Source: Actinomycetes bacterium (lineage in GTDB: Bacteria > Actinomycetota > Acidimicrobiia > Acidimicrobiales > Palsa-688). Taken from it: 64,000 bases of DNA. A program made the translations under genes and the position numbers. Positions 52,620 to 61,764 of this stretch are shown piece after piece. Under the pieces are notes generated by a model. It did no database searches. It was given only the letters and a program-made list of their open reading frames with translations, and was not told the DNA's origin. How positions within the stretch are numbered: position 1 is the stretch's first letter; every line of letters begins with the position of its first letter. Where the stretch lies: contig JAJYMM010000166.1 of assembly GCA_021787035.1 (NCBI GenBank), positions 1 to 64,000 on the forward strand, in the 5' to 3' direction.

Positions 52620-52659
52620 GCGGGAGGCCCACCACCCCTTCGGACGATGGGCCTCCCGC
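52620..52659 (-). terminator. Stem-loop between binding protein and permeases
   Basis: Arms GCGGGAGGCCCA (52620-52631) and TGGGCCTCCCGC (52648-52659), fully paired, 16-base loop. On the minus strand it is followed by GTTTTCG. Placed after the binding-protein gene, it would let some transcripts stop there, raising binding protein over permease. Confidence 0.8.
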
Positions 52660-52710
52660 TCCGCATTTGCGTTGCTCTAGCTTTGTTTACCGGGCTTCGT
52701 GCCGGTTTAT

Positions 52711-54435
52711 CTACTTAGCCGGCCTGAGGTTGGCCAGGGCATAGACGGTCGTCATGGCGCCGAGCCACGTGCCCCACATGACGGGGGTGTACTGGTTGTT
52801 AGGAGTGGTCGAGGAGGGGTAGTTCTTCCAGTAGGTCGTGTTGCCCTGGAACCAGGCGCCGTTGTACCAAAGAGGCACCTCGGGCATCTTCTGGAGGAAG
52901 TTCGTCTCGATCTGGCCGTAGATGCTGTTAAGAGCGCTCGTGTCAGTCGTCGGCGTGGTAGCGGCCTTTTGGACAAGCGCCCACGTAGCGGGGTCGCTGA
53001 AGCGCTCCACGTTTAGCTCTGCCCCGTCGTTCTTTTGGATCGGCAGCTGGTAGACACGGTCGAAGTAGCTCCACGGGGTCGCATCGGCCTGGGCGTTGTT
53101 GTCGAGCATCATGTCGAAGTTGCCGTTTATCATGTGCTGTGTCTTCTCGTTGGCCGAGGGCGTGATGGCGTTTACCTTGATCCCGATCGCGTTGAGGTCC
53201 TGGGAGATAATCGTGTCAGCGGCCATCCAGTCGGTCCAACCGTTCGGCACCTCGAGGGTGACGGTCGTGCCCCTGTAGCCCGATTTCGCCAGGTACTTCT
53301 TGGCGAGCGACGGGTCGTAGCGGAAGCCGTACTTGCTGACCACGCTCTTATTGATGTAGGAGCTGAGGTTGGGCAGCAACCCGGTCGGGTTGGCGGCCTT
53401 GACGATGCCGTCGTACACGCCGCTCACTATCGACTGGGTGTTGATGCCATAGGCCACGGCCTTGCGGAAGTTGACGTTATTGAACGGCGCCTTGGTGGTG
53501 TTCATCTCGAGCCACACGGTGTTGGCCGAAAGCATGTACGGGCTCTTCGGGTAGTACGTCGTGAGGAACGAGGAGTCACCACCCGTCGTCATGAGCGTGT
53601 TGATGCCCGGAAGGAAGTTGTTGCTCCAGTCGATGTTGTTGGACAGCAGCGACGACAACTCGACGCTGTTGGAGCCGTTCACTACGTCGCAGAGGTACTT
53701 GAAGTGGAACTTGAGCCCGAGTTGCTTGATGCCCCACCAGTTGGGGTTGTCCGCGAAGCAGGCCTGGGACTGGCTGGTGCTCACGAGGAGCATCGGGCCA
53801 GTGGCCACAGGCGTCTTGCCCGTGGTCAAGTTGGCGCTCGTCACCTGCTCGCTCGACGAGAGCTTGGAGAACACCGACTGGGGCACGATCGGGTCCTGCC
53901 ACAAGAAGTCCTGCCAGTCCGTGTAGGGCGGCGGGTTGGTGAAGCTGACCGTTACGGTGTTGCCGCTGGCGCTCACGCCTTTTATGAACTTGGCCAGGCT
54001 GCTGTAACCGACTGCCGGGTTGCTCTTGGCCAAGCCGATGGTGAACGCGACGTCTGCCCCGGTGAGAGGCGCCCCGTTGGACCACTTGACGCCGTTGCGC
54101 ACCTGGATCGTATAAGTACTGCCACTCCAGGTGCCACTCGACGCCAGCCAGGGGATGTACTTGTTGTTGATCGGGTTGTAGAGGAAGAGAGGCTCGTAGA
54201 GCAGGCCTACAGTGCCCGTGTAACGGCTTCCGGTGTCCAAGGGGTTGAAGTTGGTGGGCGGTGAATAAGCCGTCCCACTCGTGTACAGCGTCTCGCTGCG
54301 GGGGAAGCTCGCCGGCGCATGGATAGCCGTCGCGCTCGCGCTCCCGCTCGCCACGAAGCTGATCATCGGCGCCACGAGGGCCGCCGCTCCGACAGCGACG
54401 CTCAGGCGAGCGACAGCTGTGGTCTTCTTTATCAT
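52711..54435 (-). CDS. Extracellular solute-binding protein (family 5), probable oligosaccharide or peptide
   Basis: A 574-residue receptor with a Sec signal (MIKKTTAVARLSVAVGAAAL, cleavage near residue 35, SASATA). Family 5 features: YTIQVRNGVKWSNGAPLTGA, FTIGLAKSNP, VNFRKAVAYGINTQSIV, and a C-terminal PEVPLWYNGAWFQGN. No lipobox. First gene of its operon. A LacI-type operator lies ~190 bases upstream and a LacI gene precedes it in the same orientation, which favours a cello- or other oligosaccharide ligand over peptides; this is inference. Confidence 0.9.
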   Translation of the reverse strand: MIKKTTAVARLSVAVGAAALVAPMISFVASGSASATAIHAPASFPRSETLYTSGTAYSPPTNFNPLDTGSRYTGTVGLLYEPLFLYNPINNKYIPWLASSGTWSGSTYTIQVRNGVKWSNGAPLTGADVAFTIGLAKSNPAVGYSSLAKFIKGVSASGNTVTVSFTNPPPYTDWQDFLWQDPIVPQSVFSKLSSSEQVTSANLTTGKTPVATGPMLLVSTSQSQACFADNPNWWGIKQLGLKFHFKYLCDVVNGSNSVELSSLLSNNIDWSNNFLPGINTLMTTGGDSSFLTTYYPKSPYMLSANTVWLEMNTTKAPFNNVNFRKAVAYGINTQSIVSGVYDGIVKAANPTGLLPNLSSYINKSVVSKYGFRYDPSLAKKYLAKSGYRGTTVTLEVPNGWTDWMAADTIISQDLNAIGIKVNAITPSANEKTQHMINGNFDMMLDNNAQADATPWSYFDRVYQLPIQKNDGAELNVERFSDPATWALVQKAATTPTTDTSALNSIYGQIETNFLQKMPEVPLWYNGAWFQGNTTYWKNYPSSTTPNNQYTPVMWGTWLGAMTTVYALANLRPAK

Positions 54436-54779
54436 CTCTCAGCTACTCCTTGTCTTTCTTGTGGGTTTGGGCTGGTCGGGAGGTTCGGAGCCGTCCGGCA
54501 CCGCAGACACCACTGACCGGTCAGGGGGCGGCATGAGCCCCGAGCGCGATGGTGCTTTCGTCGGTCCTCCTGCCCCGGCACTCTGGCTGTAACTCATGGC
54601 ACCCCCCTGGCACCTCTGTTCTGAACCGGTTAAGGTCGAACGTCTCTAACGATAAGCACACGCTAAGGGCTCCGCAAGTCGCTCCGCGTCTTCGCGCCCG
54701 GAAATGGTCCGATGGGCCCCCGGAGCGGGACGAACGGCACCGGCTGCGTAGGGCCGCACGGCCCTGGTCCAAACGCCGT
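54436..54779. other. Regulatory spacer upstream of the binding-protein gene
   Basis: No gene. It contains the LacI-type palindrome at 54621-54634 and must hold the promoter of the transporter operon. Confidence 0.6.
54621..54634. promoter_or_regulatory. Candidate LacI-family operator
   Basis: CTGAACCGGTTAAG: a perfect 8-base palindrome AACCGGTT with a central CpG, extended by two further pairs. LacI-family operators typically have a central CG. It lies between the LacI gene and the operon it probably controls. Confidence 0.6.
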
Positions 54780-55865
54780 TCAAGCGCTGACCGCGCGAGC
54801 GCGTGGCGCCCACCCGGTGCTCCCCCGCACTACGAGCGCAGGTTTTTCCTCCGGGTACCGGCCTGGCTCGGCGCCATCGGCCAAGCTGTGGTGCTCCATC
54901 CGCTCGTCGATGAGCTGGACGAGAGCATGCGCCGCGCGGGCGCCGAATGCCTCTACGTCCCACGCGGACGCCGTAAGAGATGGCCGGACGACCTCACAAA
55001 GGATCGAGTCCTCCATGGAGGCGACAGAGAGCTCCTCGGGGACCGCGATACCTTCCTCCCGGACGGCACCGAGGCCAGCCACGGCCATAATGTCGTTGTC
55101 GTAGACGATCGCGCTGGGAGCTGAGGACCGCTTGAGCAGCTTCTTAGTGGCCACCGCGGCAGCCTGGGGAGAATAGTCCGTGGACACGAGACCGCCCTTG
55201 GCTCCTGCCTCGGCCAATGCCTCCCGGAATGCCTTCGTGCGCTCCTGGGTGTGCGCGAACACTGACGGCCCGGCTACGCGGTCGATCCTCCGGTGGCCCA
55301 ACCCCGTGAGGTGGTCGACTATCTGCCTGCTCCTCTCGGCGTCGTGGCCCGGGAAATAAAGGAGCTTGCCGGTAGGGCCCGGCCCCCCGATTATCACGGT
55401 CGGCAACGCGAGCTGCTCGGCGACGGGGACCCTTGGGTCGACCACGCGTAGGTCGACGAGCAAGGCCCCGTCGACCCTGCGCTCGGCCCACCAACGCCGC
55501 AGGGCGCGCGTCTCGGCCTCGACGTCTTCCACGATCTGGAGCATGAGCGCTATCTGGCGAGATGCCAGCTCGGCCTCTATTCCTGACAGCAGCCTAGGGA
55601 AGAACGGGTCGTAGGACAGTAGGCGCGCTGGCCTCGCCAGCGCGAGCCCGCAGGCGCCTGCGCGGCGCGCCGACAAGGCACGAGCGGCCCTGTTCGGCCT
55701 CCAGCCCACTTCTTCCGCTATGGCTAGTATGCGCCGGCGCGTGGGCTCCGAAAGGCCAGGTTTGCCGTTCAGGGCATAGGACACTGAGCCCTTCGACACC
55801 CCGGCTCTCTCGGCTATATCTGCGATAGTGGGCCGGCGGGGGCCGGGCCCGGGCCTGCGTGGCAC
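54780..55865 (-). CDS. LacI family transcriptional regulator
   Basis: N-terminal helix-turn-helix PTIADIAERAGVSKGSVSYA with the hinge LSEPTRRRILAIAEEVGWRP, then a periplasmic-binding-like sensor domain (GLALARPARLLSYDPFFPRL, TVIIGGPGPTGKLLYFPGHD, SAIVYDNDIMAVAGLGAVRE). GTG 55865 has AAGGAG ten bases upstream and puts the helix-turn-helix ~12 residues from the start; the frame runs on upstream without support. It probably represses the binding protein/permease operon until a sugar is bound. Confidence 0.9.
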   Translation of the reverse strand: MPRRPGPGPRRPTIADIAERAGVSKGSVSYALNGKPGLSEPTRRRILAIAEEVGWRPNRAARALSARRAGACGLALARPARLLSYDPFFPRLLSGIEAELASRQIALMLQIVEDVEAETRALRRWWAERRVDGALLVDLRVVDPRVPVAEQLALPTVIIGGPGPTGKLLYFPGHDAERSRQIVDHLTGLGHRRIDRVAGPSVFAHTQERTKAFREALAEAGAKGGLVSTDYSPQAAAVATKKLLKRSSAPSAIVYDNDIMAVAGLGAVREEGIAVPEELSVASMEDSILCEVVRPSLTASAWDVEAFGARAAHALVQLIDERMEHHSLADGAEPGRYPEEKPALVVRGSTGWAPRARAVSA

Positions 55866-56077
55866 GGCCTGATCACTCCTTAGTGTTACCTCGGGACCTC
55901 GCCAGGTTGAAACCAGCGCAAGCCCCTCCCCATGGGCGGGGACCGGTGCCCGCAAGCAGGTGGATGTTGGCCCGTCCTGGCTCGAGTCGGGGTGGGCTAA
56001 TGATACAGAGGCCAAAAGGCACCCTCAACTCGCTAATATTTCGGCGACCAGAGCCGATATACGAAAAAGACGTGGAC

Positions 56078-57859
56078 ATGGGCTATTTGGCACTTGCCGC
56101 GTGCCCGATGCCGGGCACGGGCCGAACCGTGCTCCGACCTTCGGCGCGGGCGTTTACCCGCCTCGCCGTAACTTTGGCCTCGATGCTGCTTATTGTGCCG
56201 GCAGTTAGGGGTGCCAAAGGAGCGGGGGCCTTCACGGTAGGTGCGGCCTCTTACGCTGGAGCAATACCTGGAGGGGCTCGCGAAGAGGCGACGACACGGG
56301 CCGCGCAGCTCGATGGGACGGGCCAAGTGCCGCCGAACGAGGAGTCGAGCAACTGGTCCGGCTACGAGGACACCGGCCTCGGCGCGACCTTCACCGAGGT
56401 GGCCGCCAGCTGGACTGTCCCGACGCTCGAGCAGGGCATAACCGGTTCTTCGAGCACGTGGGTCGGCATCGACGGTGCCACCACCCCCGACCTGATCCAG
56501 GCTGGCACGGAGCAGGACTGGACGGTTTCGGGGCCGCTTTACTACGCGTGGTACGAGTTGCTGCCAGGCACGGCCGTCGATCTCGGCCAGGTGAAGCCGG
56601 GCGACAGGGTCTCCGCGGACATCGAAGAGGCTTCGCCTGGAAAGTGGACCATCTCGGTCACGGACTCGACGAGCGGCAGCGCCTGGACCGAGCACGTGCG
56701 CTACAGCGCCCCGGGGGGAAGTGCCGAGTGGGTGGTCGAGGCCCCCAGCTCGGACTCGACCGACACAGTCGACCCGCTGGCGGCGTTCGGCTCCGTGACC
56801 TTCGCCGGCCTATCGGCGTCGGGCCCAGGTACGGGGACGGCCCTCGCGACCCCCGTTTACCTGATCCATCAAGGCGACGACCTGATCGAGGCCTATCCCG
56901 GGCCATACGAAGCGGGCACGGACTCCTTCACGGACTACTTCGGCAGCCCCAACGAGTCGCTTGCAACCTCCTCGGTGGCCATATCGAGCCCGCTTAGCGG
57001 CCCGGCCACGCCGGTCACGTCTGCTCGCGCGAGCGCGCCCGCCGGAGATGGCTATTGGCTTGCCGGCGCGAGCGGCAAGCTCTTCTCGTTCGGCAACGCC
57101 CGCGACTACGGATCGCCAAACGCGCTCCGCGTCCCCCTACCACAGCCAGTGGTGGCCATGATCCCAGCCGAGGGTTACGGTGGCTATTGGCTCGTCGCAA
57201 AAGACGGTGGGGTGTTCGACTTCGGGGGAGCACCATACGAGGGCTCACTGCCAGGGCTTGGCATCGGCCCGGTGGGCTCCAGGTCCAAGCAGCACCTGAC
57301 AGCCCCGATTGTCGCCGCCGCTCCGAGCGCTGACGGCAAGGGCTACTACCTGGTATCCGCAAATGGGGGGGTCTTTACGTTCGGCGACGCTCACTACGAG
57401 GGGTCGTGTGCGAGTGCTGGCGGTTGCACCCACCCCGTCACGGCAATCGTCCCCGACGGCAGTGCCGGCTACTGGCTCCTCCTATCTGACTGCGAGATGC
57501 TCGCGATGGGCGGCATCCCCAACATCCCCTCGCTCAGCTGCCAGGCCTACGCCAGGGCCCATGGCCTCCAAGCGGTCGCGGCTGCCCGAACTCCGAGTGG
57601 GGATGGTTACTGGATCTTGCTTTCAAATGGCGCCGTGTTCCCCGAAGGCGACGCCATGCACCTCGGCCACTGGCAACCGCCCAGGCCTCTTTGGAGCAAG
57701 GGCCCGAGAGCTGTGGCCGTAGTCGCATACAAGTCCGGTACAGGGATATGGGTGGCGTTCGCCGACGGCGCGGTCAAGGCCTATGGCGCCGCACCGAAGC
57801 TTGGTGACCTGAGCGGCCACCAGCTCTCCGCACCCATAGTGGCGTCCGCCGGCTGGTAG
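56078..57859 (+). CDS. Secreted G1 (eqolisin) glutamic peptidase with propeller-like repeats
   Basis: A signal peptide (helix ~residues 26-45) leads into a G1 peptidase domain: NWSGYEDTG (~92), ASWTVP, SSTWVGIDG (~125-133), LIQAGTEQDW with the probable catalytic Gln141, YYAWYELLP, and AEWVVEAP (~216-223) containing the probable catalytic Glu. Members work at acid pH. Then come six ~45-residue repeats of the GYWLV..DGGVF.FG type, probably a beta-propeller for binding cell surface or substrate. Repeats 3 and 4 each have a Cys pair shared with the next gene. Several starts are possible; ATG 56078 is the first to give a plausible signal peptide. Confidence 0.85.
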   Translation: MGYLALAACPMPGTGRTVLRPSARAFTRLAVTLASMLLIVPAVRGAKGAGAFTVGAASYAGAIPGGAREEATTRAAQLDGTGQVPPNEESSNWSGYEDTGLGATFTEVAASWTVPTLEQGITGSSSTWVGIDGATTPDLIQAGTEQDWTVSGPLYYAWYELLPGTAVDLGQVKPGDRVSADIEEASPGKWTISVTDSTSGSAWTEHVRYSAPGGSAEWVVEAPSSDSTDTVDPLAAFGSVTFAGLSASGPGTGTALATPVYLIHQGDDLIEAYPGPYEAGTDSFTDYFGSPNESLATSSVAISSPLSGPATPVTSARASAPAGDGYWLAGASGKLFSFGNARDYGSPNALRVPLPQPVVAMIPAEGYGGYWLVAKDGGVFDFGGAPYEGSLPGLGIGPVGSRSKQHLTAPIVAAAPSADGKGYYLVSANGGVFTFGDAHYEGSCASAGGCTHPVTAIVPDGSAGYWLLLSDCEMLAMGGIPNIPSLSCQAYARAHGLQAVAAARTPSGDGYWILLSNGAVFPEGDAMHLGHWQPPRPLWSKGPRAVAVVAYKSGTGIWVAFADGAVKAYGAAPKLGDLSGHQLSAPIVASAGW

Positions 57860-57911
57860 CCCTAGGCCGGTACCCCCACGCCCATGGTGGCGTCCGCCGG
57901 CTGGTAGCCCT
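57833..57911 (+). repeat. Tandem duplication across a stop codon
   Basis: Bases 57833-57863 and 57881-57911 match at 30 of 31 positions, 48 bases apart. The first copy contains the TAG stop of the first G1 peptidase gene. Confidence 0.95.
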
Positions 57912-57919
57912 CCGCCCCT

Positions 57920-60046
57920 ATGATCCGTCCAGTGCCTCGTCACTGGGCCGCCCTTTCCGCGTTCACCGCTCGTGGTGCTTGTGCCAGCTGTGTTCTTGCG
58001 CTCCTGGTCGGCTTCGTTGCGACCGACCTTGCCAGGACGAGCATTGCCAGCGCGGCGCCGAGCGCCTCGCCAGCGCCACTATCCGCGCACCAAGCCAGCC
58101 AGAACCAGCCGGCCACCACGAAGCCGGTTACGCCTCGCACGAAGAGCGTCGCTACTTATCTCCATTCTCCCACCGCCTCTAGCGTCGTCCCTCTTTCGGC
58201 GGCGAGGCCGGTGCAACGGGGCTGGGCGCAGCCGGCACCCCTTGGCCGTATAGACGGCGGCCAGGGAGCGACGGAGTCAACCAACTGGTCTGGCTACGTT
58301 GCGAGCGGTACCGGCGCAAAGTTCTCCCTAGTGAGCGGCAGCTGGACCGTGCCCACGGTCCGCCCCGGCCCGGCGGGTTACTCGAGCAGCTGGGTAGGCA
58401 TAGACGGCACGAGCACGCAGGACCTGATCCAAGCGGGCACGGAGCAGGACTGGGGCCCGCAGGGGGTCGTCTACTACGCCTGGTACGAGCTGCTCCCTGC
58501 GTCAGCGATGTACCTAGGCCCGGTCTACCCCAACGACCAAGTGAACGTCCGCATAATAAAGGCCGGCCCTGGCACCTGGACCATTGACGTTTACGACCTC
58601 ACTCAGCACACGACCTGGGCCGGAGCAGTGTCTTACTCCGTGCCGGGCGACTCCGCAGAGTGGGTAGAAGAAGCACCCACCAACGGCCAGACCTCGGCCC
58701 TGTACCCCCTTGCCGATTTCGGGTCCGTAAAGTTCTCTGCACTCTCGGTTGGCGGGCCAGGCACCACCAAGGCGACCATCTCGCCCATATACATGATCAC
58801 CTCGGGGAGCGGGCGGGTGCAGGCGTACCCCGGGAAGTACGACGCGCTCAACGACTCCTTCGACGTCGCCTTCGGCACGCTGGCATCAGGTTTTTCCGGT
58901 TGGCCGGCCGTGCAGCTCGGCCGGCCGTCCGGGGCCGGCGCTGTGCCTGGGCAGAGCACTGGTTCCCCCGGCGCTGGCCCTCCCGGCGCTGGCCCTCCCG
59001 GCGCTGGCCCTCCCGGCGCTGGCCCTCCCGGCGCTGGCCCTCCCGGCGCTGGCCCTCCCGGCGCTGGCCCTCCCGGCGCTGGTTCCCCCGGCGCTGGCCC
59101 TCCCGGCGCTGGTTCCGCGGGTGCAGGCACACATGCAGCTGTGGCTAGACCCAGTGCCTCCAACCCGGCGAAGCCCGGCTACTGGCTGGTCGGCGGCGAC
59201 GGAGGGGTGTTCGCCTTCGGGTCGGCGCGCTACGGGGGTTCTACGGCGAAGGTCTTCGCCCGGGCAAAGCTTCCCGGGGTGACCGGCGTCGCCACTGCCC
59301 CTGGAGGTGGGTACTGGCTGGTGACAGCGACGGGCGGGGTGTTCCCTCTCGGGGGGGCCAGCTATCTCGGCTCCGTCGCCTCCCTCAACTTGTCTGCTGG
59401 AGCAACGCCAGCCATCGCGGCAGCCCCTACCGGCCAGGGCTACTACATCCTCGCCCCGTGGGGCGACGTGTTCGCCTTCGGGGACGCGCGCTTCGAAGGC
59501 TCTTGTAGGCGCGCAGAGTGCGGCAAGTCGGGGGCAGTCGCCCTGGTGCCGGATGCTACGGGCCGGGGGTACTGGCTGGTCCTCTCCGGCTGCCAAGCCA
59601 TCGCTTTCGGGGATGCAGCCGCCCTGTCGAGCCGGGCCTGCGTGCAGTCGGCGGGCCATGGCGGCGGCACAGTGCAAGCCGCCGGTCGGGCCCCAGACGG
59701 TGACGGCTTTTGGGCCGTTCTTTCGAGCGGTTCTGTTTACGCCTTCGGCAGCGCGGCCAACTACGGGCACTGGGCCAGCGGCAACGGCGCTAGCCGCGCG
59801 GCGGGCCAGGGGACGAGCACCACGGCAACAGAGTCTCGCGTCGGGAAGCCGGTCGGCCTCGGCCGCGGTGGTGCCAGCGCGCAGCTCAGGGCCGTGGCCA
59901 TAGTCCCCACGCAAGACGGCAACGGCGCATGGGTGGTGCGCTCCAATGGCTCAGTGGAAACGCTCGGGGATGCGGCGCCACTCGGGGGCTTGCCACAGGG
60001 GGCAAAGCTCAACCAGCCGATAATTTCCGCCACGAGCTCCTCGTAA
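57920..60046 (+). CDS. Second secreted G1 (eqolisin) glutamic peptidase with propeller-like repeats
   Basis: Paralogue of the upstream gene: signal peptide (helix ~18-40), STNWSGYVASGTG, SGSWTVP, SSSWVGIDG, DLIQAGTEQDW, YYAWYELLP and AEWVEEAP. Six propeller-like repeats follow from ~residue 415 (GYWLVGGDGGVFAFG onward), with the same Cys pairs in repeats 3 and 4. Between the two halves lies a linker absent from the first copy: eleven PGAGP-type pentapeptides. Only ~60 bases separate the genes, so cotranscription is possible. Confidence 0.9.
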   Translation: MIRPVPRHWAALSAFTARGACASCVLALLVGFVATDLARTSIASAAPSASPAPLSAHQASQNQPATTKPVTPRTKSVATYLHSPTASSVVPLSAARPVQRGWAQPAPLGRIDGGQGATESTNWSGYVASGTGAKFSLVSGSWTVPTVRPGPAGYSSSWVGIDGTSTQDLIQAGTEQDWGPQGVVYYAWYELLPASAMYLGPVYPNDQVNVRIIKAGPGTWTIDVYDLTQHTTWAGAVSYSVPGDSAEWVEEAPTNGQTSALYPLADFGSVKFSALSVGGPGTTKATISPIYMITSGSGRVQAYPGKYDALNDSFDVAFGTLASGFSGWPAVQLGRPSGAGAVPGQSTGSPGAGPPGAGPPGAGPPGAGPPGAGPPGAGPPGAGPPGAGSPGAGPPGAGSAGAGTHAAVARPSASNPAKPGYWLVGGDGGVFAFGSARYGGSTAKVFARAKLPGVTGVATAPGGGYWLVTATGGVFPLGGASYLGSVASLNLSAGATPAIAAAPTGQGYYILAPWGDVFAFGDARFEGSCRRAECGKSGAVALVPDATGRGYWLVLSGCQAIAFGDAAALSSRACVQSAGHGGGTVQAAGRAPDGDGFWAVLSSGSVYAFGSAANYGHWASGNGASRAAGQGTSTTATESRVGKPVGLGRGGASAQLRAVAIVPTQDGNGAWVVRSNGSVETLGDAAPLGGLPQGAKLNQPIISATSSS
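58961..59125 (+). repeat. 15-base tandem repeat in the second G1 peptidase gene
   Basis: Unit GGCCCTCCCGGCGCT, eleven copies with a few substitutions, read in frame as GPPGA. It lies exactly between the catalytic and propeller-like domains. Confidence 0.97.
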
Positions 60047-60065
60047 CGCCCACAGCGAGGTCTAA

Positions 60066-61250
60066 GTGCTCGTCCACGGCATGAGCAAAGAGCCTGTCCC
60101 CTCGGACTGGCCTCCCCTGACGACGACCGAGGTGCGGCGGCTGCTCTTGGACTTGCACCTCGATGGTGCCGGCGAAGCGGAGGTCGAGTGGAGAAGCCCG
60201 AGGCCCTTCTCGTCGGCGGCGCTGGTCGCCCTGCCGGGCGGGCGCTTGGTCGTGAAGCGCCACGGCGCGAGCGTACGCAGCATCGTCTCCCTCGAGGCCG
60301 AGCACGCCTTCATGCGCCATCTCGCCACCCAAAGCGTCCCCGTCCCTGCGGTCCGGGACGACGGGCGCGCGTCGGCCTGGCAAGTAGGCGGATCCGTCTA
60401 CGAAGTCCTCCAGGAACTGCCTGGCCAGGACTTGTACGCTGATGCTCCGAGCTGGACACCGTTCGCCTCGACCGACCACGCCGTGGCGGCCGGCGCAGCC
60501 CTTGCCCGCCTGCACCTGGCCAGCCAGGGCTACGATGCCCCGCCACGCGAGGTGGAGCCTCTCTACGCCTCAGGGCGCGTCATTTCCTCGGGTGACCCTC
60601 TGGCCGCGATTGTCGCGCTCGCAGACGAGCTGGCTGGCCTTGGCGACTACCTGTCGCGCCGGCCCGCCTACGAACAGGAGATCTCACGGGCTTTGAAGCC
60701 GCTACAAGAACAGTTCCTACCGCATTCCGGCGCCCTCGGCAGCCTCTGGGCCCACAATGACTGGCACCCTTCCAACCTCTTGTGGTCGGGGCCCGGCGAG
60801 GGTGAAGGCGTAGCCGGCGTCATCGATTTCGGCCTCGCCAACCTGACGAGCGCTTGCTACGACCTCGCCACCGCCCTGGAGCGCAGCGCCGTCGGCTGGC
60901 TCGAACCCATCGAGGGCCGGCCCGTCCACGCCACTTTGGCCCGCGCGTTCCTCCGTGGCTACTGGTCTGGGAGGCCTCTGCAGCCAACCGAGGCGGCGGC
61001 CCTCCCACATCTGCTGCCTATCGTCCACGTGGAGTACGCGCTGTCGGAGGTTGCCTACTTCTGGCGGGTAGTGGGCTCACCGAAGAACGCCGACGTCGCT
61101 TATGACACCTACCTGCTCGGCCACTTACGGTGGTTCGCCGGCGAGGACGGACGCCGGCTTTGTTCGTACTTGGCGAAGGTCACCGAAGAGCTGGCGGTGT
61201 ACCCGTCACCGGCCGGAACGGGCCACGCAAAGGCAGACCCGAGGACATGA
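60066..61250 (+). CDS. APH-type phosphotransferase (aminoglycoside/choline/homoserine kinase fold)
   Basis: Kinase-like protein of ~394 residues. N-lobe Lys in GGRLVVKRHG, catalytic WAHNDWHPSNLLW (Brenner-like motif), metal-binding VIDFGLANLTSACYDLATAL. The C-terminal half is helical. Substrate unknown; similar proteins phosphorylate homoserine, choline, sugars or antibiotics. GTG 60066 or ATG 60081 could be the start. It follows the second peptidase by 19 bases. Confidence 0.85.
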   Translation: MLVHGMSKEPVPSDWPPLTTTEVRRLLLDLHLDGAGEAEVEWRSPRPFSSAALVALPGGRLVVKRHGASVRSIVSLEAEHAFMRHLATQSVPVPAVRDDGRASAWQVGGSVYEVLQELPGQDLYADAPSWTPFASTDHAVAAGAALARLHLASQGYDAPPREVEPLYASGRVISSGDPLAAIVALADELAGLGDYLSRRPAYEQEISRALKPLQEQFLPHSGALGSLWAHNDWHPSNLLWSGPGEGEGVAGVIDFGLANLTSACYDLATALERSAVGWLEPIEGRPVHATLARAFLRGYWSGRPLQPTEAAALPHLLPIVHVEYALSEVAYFWRVVGSPKNADVAYDTYLLGHLRWFAGEDGRRLCSYLAKVTEELAVYPSPAGTGHAKADPRT

Positions 61251-61251
61251 C

Positions 61252-61572
61252 CTATGAATCCACCCTCAAAAGGGCAGCCTTTTCGCCGTAAAGGCTGGCG
61301 AGCCCCTTATGGGCGCTGCGGCGCGACAGGCTCCCTGCGCCCACCTCTTGGACGGACCCTTCGGGGCCTACCATCACCAGGGCACGCACCTGCGGCCCAT
61401 CGTCTGCCCAGCCGGCACCGTCCATCTTGCCTCCCGCCGAGGCCTCGACCAGCCAGACGCCATCGAGGCGAAGGGCCGAGGTTTGCCCCCAGCGAAGGGC
61501 GGGGTACCTGCCTGCCAAGTACGCAATGGCGGCCTCGGAAGCAGCCTCGAGAGTCGAGATCGTTCGTGACAT
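61252..61572 (-). CDS. Hypothetical small protein
   Basis: About 106 residues from ATG 61572 (a TTG at 61617 would add 15). Helical start MSRTISTLEAASEAAIAYLA, then a strand-rich part with LDGVWLVEAS and VRALVMVGPEGSVQEVG. No signal peptide and no recognised family. It ends two bases from the convergent phosphotransferase. Confidence 0.55.
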   Translation of the reverse strand: MSRTISTLEAASEAAIAYLAGRYPALRWGQTSALRLDGVWLVEASAGGKMDGAGWADDGPQVRALVMVGPEGSVQEVGAGSLSRRSAHKGLASLYGEKAALLRVDS

Positions 61573-61764
61573 GCAGCCAGCGAACCACGTCAGCCGGCCA
61601 ACCTCGTGGGCGCGCAAGGGCTTCTGCGGTGGTGGCAGCTAGCTCGGCGCTCTCGGTGGTCATGGGTCGCCCTACGCCCGCGGAGGCGGAAACCCTCCTG
61701 CACCCCGCGCTGAGAGTGGTCAACGGGCCGGGGAACCGGAGACCACTCTGCGCCGCAGCCCTTG

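Noticed and set aside
58848-59914. Long minus-strand frames over the second G1 peptidase
   Set aside because: They are reverse readings of the GC-rich gene and its repeat. The plus-strand frame has a clear signal peptide, catalytic motifs and repeats.
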